The notes under the pieces are model-generated. The model was not told where the DNA came from, did no database searches, and saw only the letters and a list, made by a program, of their open reading frames with translations. DNA of 50,929 bases from Chloroflexota bacterium. GTDB taxonomy: Bacteria > Chloroflexota > Anaerolineae > UBA1429. The stretch is taken from NCBI GenBank assembly GCA_021372475.1, contig JAJFUJ010000050.1, forward strand, positions 1 through 50,929, read 5' to 3'. Shown here piece after piece: positions 49,605 to 50,929 of the stretch (position 1 is its first letter; every line of letters starts with the position of its first letter). A program made the translations under genes and the position numbers.

Positions 49605-50531
49605 TTGAAACGTTTTGATTACGGCGGGCAGGCGGTTCTAGAAGGCGTGATGATGCGCGGCGAAAATACCTGCGCCGTTGCCGTACGTAAACCTGACGGG
49701 CAAATCAGTATCCGCCAGGAACCGTTGAATCCAACTATCTATCAGAGCCGTATTCTTAAATTACCTGTGTTGCGCGGCCTCAGGATGTTGGCAGATTCGC
49801 TGGGTATCGGTATGCGCGCGCTGTTCTGGTCAGCCGATGTTGCAGTGGGCGAGGAGCAGCCCGGCGCCAAGTTTTCGGGTCCCGTAGCCTGGGGTACAGT
49901 CGCGCTGTCGCTGGCGTTTGGAGTCGGCTTGTTCTTCTTACTGCCAGCTTTTATCACCGGGTTAATTGACCGCGCCATCACTTCGGCCTTTCTCAGCAAT
50001 TTGCTGGAAGGCCTGATTCGCCTTGCGATAGTTATCGGTTACCTGGCATTAACCGGTTTGATGCCAGATATGAGGCATGTTTATGCATACCACGGCGCGG
50101 AGCACAAGACCATTAATGCTTATGAGGCGGGGGCTGAACTAACGCCTGACAGCGTTGCTCGATATTCAACCGCGCATACCCGCTGCGGCACCGGCTTTTT
50201 ACTCGTCGTGCTCGTCATATTCATCATCCTGAGCACATTTTTCGGCCGTCCCGCTTTGCCACTGCGCTTGCTAACCAGGCTACTGCTTATCCCCCTGGTG
50301 GCCGGCATCGCCTACGAATGGGTTAAATTCAGCGCACATCACTATCAATCCAGTAAGCTTATCCGTATTCTGGCAGCGCCGGGGCTGGCACTACAAAAAC
50401 TCACCACGCGCCAGCCTGAACCTGCGATGCTGGAGGTTTCCATTGCAGCGCTGCAGACGGTGCTGGCATCTCAAGTAGCGGCAACTGCGGCGCCGGAATC
50501 CATATCAGTAATTGAACCAACTGAGGAGTAA
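49605..50531 (+). CDS. DUF1385 family membrane protein
   Basis: The product of about 308 residues begins LKRFDYGGQAVLEGVMMRG, the DUF1385 hallmark, and has hydrophobic segments near 100-130, 150-170 and 210-250, with the conserved MRHVYAYHGAEHKTINAYE motif between (near 165-185). The family (YqhQ-like) is of unknown function and follows rpmE in many Firmicutes and Chloroflexota. The start is TTG 49605 with GAGG six bases upstream; a GTG start at 49554 would lie inside the terminator. Confidence 0.85.
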   Translation: MKRFDYGGQAVLEGVMMRGENTCAVAVRKPDGQISIRQEPLNPTIYQSRILKLPVLRGLRMLADSLGIGMRALFWSADVAVGEEQPGAKFSGPVAWGTVALSLAFGVGLFFLLPAFITGLIDRAITSAFLSNLLEGLIRLAIVIGYLALTGLMPDMRHVYAYHGAEHKTINAYEAGAELTPDSVARYSTAHTRCGTGFLLVVLVIFIILSTFFGRPALPLRLLTRLLLIPLVAGIAYEWVKFSAHHYQSSKLIRILAAPGLALQKLTTRQPEPAMLEVSIAALQTVLASQVAATAAPESISVIEPTEE

Positions 50532-50536
50532 ATATT

Positions 50537-50929
50537 ATGTCTACCAATGAGGAACGGCTTGCAAAAGCCAACCAGCCATCGGCCGAAGCGATGCGCCTGC
50601 ATCCTTTCTATCGCGGGAAAATACAAACTACAGCAAAATGCGCCATTCGCGGCTTGGATGACTTTTCCATCTGGTATACCCCGGGCGTAGCGGCTCCCTG
50701 CAAGGCCATCGAGGCGAATCCGGAACTGGTCTTTGAATACACGAACAGGGCCAACTCGGTAGCCATCGTTACAGATTGCACCCGCGTGCTGGGACTGGGC
50801 GATATTGGCCCCAAGGCGGGCATGCCGGTAATGGAAGGTAAAGCGCTTATATTCAAGTACCTTGGCGGTGTGGATGCTATCCCGCTTTGCCTGAACACCA
50901 AGTCGGCAGACGATATCATCAATACCGTC
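50537..50929 (+). CDS. Malic enzyme (NAD(P)-dependent), N-terminal fragment
   Basis: The reading frame from ATG 50537 stays open to the window edge (131 codons). Visible motifs are YTPGVAAPC, the conserved [36 protein letters not shown] (key parts [17 protein letters not shown]) and NTKSADDII. This is the N-terminal malic domain of the bacterial/archaeal decarboxylating type, which makes pyruvate from malate. GAGGAG ends eight bases before the ATG, and the DUF1385 stop is 5 bp upstream. A cysteine stands where VTDGT is usual. Confidence 0.88.
   Translation, partial: MSTNEERLAKANQPSAEAMRLHPFYRGKIQTTAKCAIRGLDDFSIWYTPGVAAPCKAIEANPELVFEYTNRANSVAIVTDCTRVLGLGDIGPKAGMPVMEGKALIFKYLGGVDAIPLCLNTKSADDIINTV

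Noticed and set aside
1-50929. tRNA, rRNA or CRISPR arrays
   Set aside because: No tRNA T-loop/acceptor pairs, rRNA segments or regularly spaced direct repeats were found by reading the sequence.

Overview
The window looks like chromosomal DNA of a free-living, carbohydrate-using bacterium, most probably a member of the Chloroflexota (Anaerolineae-like). This is inferred from gene content only. The yceD-rpmF-asp23-nusB and rplU-rpmA-rpmE-DUF1385 orders are shared with Firmicutes, but L27 starts directly with MAHKKG and lacks the cleaved N-terminal extension of Firmicutes. No rRNA, tRNA, CRISPR array, prophage or complete IS was seen. The window opens inside nusB (minus strand) and closes inside a malic enzyme gene (plus strand).

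Layout. 1-1.3 kb: translation/envelope operon yceD-rpmF-asp23-nusB behind a consensus promoter. 1.4-9.6 kb: GH1 glucosidase, M20 hydrolase, GH5-like hydrolase and a DUF362 protein on the plus strand, facing arfB, an inositol-phosphate synthase and a DegT aminotransferase on the minus strand. 9.7-14.8 kb: plus-strand run of a GNAT enzyme, NAD epimerase, UroD-like protein, sugar-type MFS carrier and a protein with a HEPN-like tail. 14.8-17.1 kb: minus-strand pair of overlapping amidohydrolases behind map. 17.2-23.6 kb: SDR, UroD-like protein 2, sugar nucleotidyltransferase and TIM-barrel isomerase, then UroD-like protein 3, a second MFS carrier and a VOC protein. 23.9-28.6 kb: complete BMP-type ABC importer (lipoprotein, double ATPase, two permeases). 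28.6-33.3 kb: AEC and TauE/SafE carriers, tyrS, a RecB/Cas4-like Fe-S nuclease and a small membrane protein. 33.3-35.8 kb: zinc-type ArsR repressor and P1B-2 ATPase. 36.2-46 kb: dus, mannose-6-phosphate isomerase with a large GT-C-like membrane protein, GH2 mannosidase, and two tandem DegT paralogues. 46.3-48.2 kb: CASTOR/POLLUX-type channel. 48.2-50.9 kb: a MITE-like element beside the rplU promoter, then rplU-rpmA-rpmE, a terminator, DUF1385 and malic enzyme.

How it fits together. Three glycosidase genes, mannose-6-phosphate isomerase, two MFS carriers and many small sugar-type oxidoreductases, isomerases and aminotransferases suggest uptake, hydrolysis and remodelling of plant- or exopolysaccharide-derived sugars. 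The least explained part is 9.7-22 kb. There, three mutually divergent UroD-superfamily proteins (not heme enzymes by motif) sit with redox and isomerase genes and an amidohydrolase pair in which one partner has lost its metal ligands. The best-supported novel DNA feature is a 238-bp element with 15-bp inverted ends and an exact 9-bp direct repeat on each side, lying just upstream of the ribosomal protein L21 promoter.
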